The notes under the pieces were generated by a model, which worked only from the letters and a program-made list of their open reading frames with translations, made no database searches and was not told the DNA's origin. Position numbers and translations under genes: made by a program. Below, one piece after another: positions 13,499 to 15,621 of a DNA stretch of 15,621 nucleotides (within the stretch, counting starts at the first letter, position 1; each line of letters starts with the position of its first letter). This DNA comes from Clostridium sp. CAG:780 (lineage in GTDB: Bacteria > Bacillota > Clostridia > TANB77 > CAG-508), in contig HF994423.1 of the NCBI GenBank assembly GCA_000434195.1, positions 1 to 15,621 of the forward strand, read 5' to 3'.

Positions 13499-15415
13499 AT
13501 GGAAAAATATAATCACGAGTACAATGCAGAGCAAATACAGGTTCTAGAAGGATTAGAAGCCGTAAGAAAAAGACCAGGAATGTACATAGGAAGCGTTTCT
13601 ATTAGAGGACTACATCATCTTGTATATGAAATTGTAGATAACTGTGTTGACGAAGCTTTAGCAGGATATTGTACACATATACATATAATTATAGAAAAAG
13701 GAAATATTATATCTGTTGAAGATGATGGTAGAGGAATTCCAGTAGATATACATCCTAAAACACATATTTCAGCAGCAGAAACAGTTTATACAGTTTTACA
13801 CGCAGGTGGAAAATTTGGTGGAGATAGTGGATACAAAGTTTCTGGAGGACTTCACGGAGTTGGTGCATCTGTTGTAAATGCTTTATCGGAATGGGTAGAA
13901 GTAACTATTCAAAGAGATGGTGGGCTATACCAAATGAAGTTCCAAAGAGGAAAAACTGTTGAAAAATTAACAAAACTTGGTGATTCTAAAAAGACAGGAA
14001 CAAAGGTAAGATTTTTAGCAGATGACACAATATTTGAAACTCTAGAATATGATTTTGGAACACTAGAAGAAAGATTTAGAGAGATAGCATTCTTAAATAA
14101 AGGATTACATATAACAATAGAAGATCAAAGAAATGATGAAAATCTTAAAAAATCAGAATTCTGCTTTGAAGGAGGATTAAATTCTTTCGTAGAATATTTA
14201 AATAAAAATAAAGAAAAAATCCATCCATTACCAATTTATATTGAAAAAGATGGGGAAGTGCCAGTTGAGATTGCACTTCAATATACAACAGCATATTCAG
14301 AGAACATTTATACTTTTGTAAACAATATAAATACAATAGAGGGTGGAACTCATTTAGAAGGATTTAAAAGAGGAATAACAAAGGTATTTAATGATTATGC
14401 AAGGTCTCACAATATATTAAAAGAAAAAGATTCCAATCTTTTAGGTGAAGATATAAGAGAGGGAATGACAGCAGTTATTTCTGTTAAAGTAAAAGAACCT
14501 CAATTTGAAGGACAAACTAAGACAAAATTAGGTAACAGCAATGTTACAGGAATAGTACAATCTATGGTTGTTGAAGTATTAGCACCATTTTTAGAGGAAA
14601 ATCCTTCTGTTGCAAAAGCAATTCTTGAGAAATGTATTAGTGCATCTCGTGCAAGAGAGGCCGCAAGAAAAGCAAGAGAATTAGTAAGAAGAAAGAACTC
14701 TTTGGAGTCAACTACATTACCAGGAAAACTAGCAGATTGTAGCGAAAAAGATGCTTCTCAATGTGAAGTTTATATAGTTGAGGGAGACTCTGCAGGTGGT
14801 AGTGCAAAACAGGGAAGAGATAGAAGATTCCAAGCAATATTACCTCTATGGGGAAAAATGCTTAATGTCGAAAAATCAAGAGCAGATAAAATATATAATA
14901 ATGAAAAATTACAACCTGTTATATTAGCTGTAGGTGCAGGAATTGGAGCTGATTTTGATATAAATAAAATCAGATATGGAAAAGTCATTATAATGGCTGA
15001 TGCCGATGTTGATGGTGCACATATTAGAACTTTATTATTAACATTCTTCTTTAGATATATGAGACCATTAATAGAGAATGGAAATGTATTCTTAGCTCAA
15101 CCACCATTATATAAATTATCTAAAAAAGGATTTAAAGATGTTTACTGCTATACTGACGAAGAAATGGCACAACATTTAGCTGAAATGGGAAGAGACAATG
15201 TAAATATTCAAAGATACAAAGGTCTTGGAGAAATGAACCCTGAACAATTATGGGAAACAACAATGAATCCAGAAACAAGAATAATGGTTAAAGTTACAAT
15301 GGAAGATGCTATTAAAGCAGATGCAACATTTAATGTTTTAATGGGTGATGACATTGCGCCAAGAAGAGAATTTATAGAGCAAAATGCAAAATATGTTAAG
15401 AATTTAGACATATAA
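13499..15415 (+). CDS. gyrB: DNA gyrase subunit B
   Basis: The 638-aa ATPase subunit of gyrase (GyrA2GyrB2) introduces negative supercoils. GHKL ATPase motifs are EIVDNCVDEA (44-53), DDGRGIP (75-81) and GGLHGVGASVVNALS (116-130). A transducer domain follows. The TOPRIM domain has EGDSAGG (428-434) and the metal-binding DADVDG (501-506). The C-terminus has the tail QRYKGLGEMNPEQLWETTMNP and the end EFIEQNAKYVKNLDI. QRYKGLGEMNPEQLW marks the gyrase type, and the origin-proximal location favours GyrB over the ParE paralogue. The AAAGGA site (13484-13489) lies about 9 nt upstream of the ATG. gyrA does not follow directly; a perfect palindromic terminator comes after the stop instead. Confidence 0.98.
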   Translation: MEKYNHEYNAEQIQVLEGLEAVRKRPGMYIGSVSIRGLHHLVYEIVDNCVDEALAGYCTHIHIIIEKGNIISVEDDGRGIPVDIHPKTHISAAETVYTVLHAGGKFGGDSGYKVSGGLHGVGASVVNALSEWVEVTIQRDGGLYQMKFQRGKTVEKLTKLGDSKKTGTKVRFLADDTIFETLEYDFGTLEERFREIAFLNKGLHITIEDQRNDENLKKSEFCFEGGLNSFVEYLNKNKEKIHPLPIYIEKDGEVPVEIALQYTTAYSENIYTFVNNINTIEGGTHLEGFKRGITKVFNDYARSHNILKEKDSNLLGEDIREGMTAVISVKVKEPQFEGQTKTKLGNSNVTGIVQSMVVEVLAPFLEENPSVAKAILEKCISASRAREAARKARELVRRKNSLESTTLPGKLADCSEKDASQCEVYIVEGDSAGGSAKQGRDRRFQAILPLWGKMLNVEKSRADKIYNNEKLQPVILAVGAGIGADFDINKIRYGKVIIMADADVDGAHIRTLLLTFFFRYMRPLIENGNVFLAQPPLYKLSKKGFKDVYCYTDEEMAQHLAEMGRDNVNIQRYKGLGEMNPEQLWETTMNPETRIMVKVTMEDAIKADATFNVLMGDDIAPRREFIEQNAKYVKNLDI

Positions 15416-15427
15416 AAATAAATAAAA

Positions 15428-15469
15428 ATTATAATAACCTCTGAGATATATCTCAGAGGTTATTATAAT
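15428..15469. terminator. Perfect 42-bp palindrome, bidirectional terminator after gyrB
   Basis: Twenty-one-base arms meet with no spacer around a centre at 15448/15449. The core AACCTCTGAGATA pairs with TATCTCAGAGGTT. It begins 12 nt after the gyrB stop. On the plus strand the stem ends in a weak U-tract (TTATTATAAT). On the minus strand it is followed by a stronger T-rich tract (15430-15412). The shape therefore suits termination from both sides between convergent genes. Confidence 0.85.
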
Positions 15470-15559
15470 GAAGCTAATATTAATCGCAGTTAAAACCAAT
15501 ATGCCTAACTAATAACCTAATATATATTGCTATATAAACAAGCTACTCCACCAAACATA

Positions 15560-15621
15560 TCAATCAGTCACTTGAATGTAAATCCACCAATGATAGCCAT
15601 ATTCATCCAAACGAGGGACTA
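15560..15621 (-). CDS. 3' end of an unidentified convergent gene (partial)
   Basis: Reading leftward from the right edge, one minus-strand frame is open to the window end and finishes at TGA (15560-15562). The visible C-terminus is VPRLDEYGYHWWIYIQVTD. The stretch is visibly richer in G+C than the surrounding intergenic DNA. It lies upstream of the strong minus-strand side of the gyrB palindrome, as expected for a gene that terminates there. Only 19 codons are visible and the family is not recognised. The other minus-strand frames are interrupted, so this is the best but unproven reading. If real, the gene faces gyrB and replaces the more usual gyrA position. Confidence 0.4.
   Translation of the reverse strand, partial: VPRLDEYGYHWWIYIQVTD

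Noticed and set aside
15519..15621. Recoded TGA: a second minus-strand frame reads on through one TGA (frame ending ACLYSNIY)
   Set aside because: The full-length genes here use TGG for Trp and have no internal TGA, so the code is standard. The neighbouring frame ending at 15560 is open without recoding.

Overview
This window is the chromosomal replication origin (oriC) neighbourhood of a low-GC Gram-positive bacterium, most likely a member of Clostridia. The gene order is the conserved Firmicutes block: DUF4446, parB, parA, rsmG, mnmG, mnmE, jag/khpB, yidC, yidD, rnpA and rpmH on the minus strand, then the origin, then dnaA, dnaN, recF and gyrB on the plus strand. Placement in Clostridia is inferred from the very AT-rich composition, the AGGAGG-type ribosome binding sites, the DUF4446 gene after parB and a YidC without a lipoprotein signal peptide. 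The genetic code is standard: TGG encodes Trp, and none of the full-length genes contains an in-frame TGA. I cannot name a species.

Left arm (1-9123, minus strand). rpmH has a near-perfect sigma-A promoter and heads a polycistron with rnpA, yidD, yidC and jag: ribosomal protein L34, the RNase P protein, membrane-protein insertion factors and an RNA-binding regulator. Two hairpin-plus-U-tract terminators cut this run, one between rpmH and rnpA and one between jag and mnmE. mnmE and mnmG (U34 tRNA wobble modification) and rsmG (16S rRNA m7G methylation) follow. parA and parB (origin segregation) have their own promoter, overlapped by an 11-bp inverted repeat, and run on into a DUF4446 membrane protein. 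A promoter-like signal at the left edge fires out of the window.

Origin (9164-11112). It is bipartite. oriC1, between rpmH and dnaA, has divergent promoters and four DnaA boxes in a 12-bp register. oriC2, between dnaA and dnaN, has canonical boxes interleaved with a recurring variant (TTATCAACA), then a box pair, six perfect CTA repeats (a DnaA-trio element) and an all-A/T stretch that should be the unwinding site. A small third box cluster lies between dnaN and recF.

Right arm (9448-15621, plus strand). dnaA (initiator), dnaN (sliding clamp), recF (gap-repair ATPase) and gyrB (gyrase B subunit, with its own promoter) run rightward. The S4-domain gene (yaaA/rlbA) and remB, often found here in relatives, are absent. 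A 42-bp perfect palindrome closes gyrB. Beyond it is the apparent 3' end of an unidentified convergent gene, and gyrA does not follow directly.

I see no mobile element, CRISPR array, defence island or unknown multigene system. The noteworthy points are in the origin architecture, the attenuator-like terminators, the palindromic operators and several start-site decisions.
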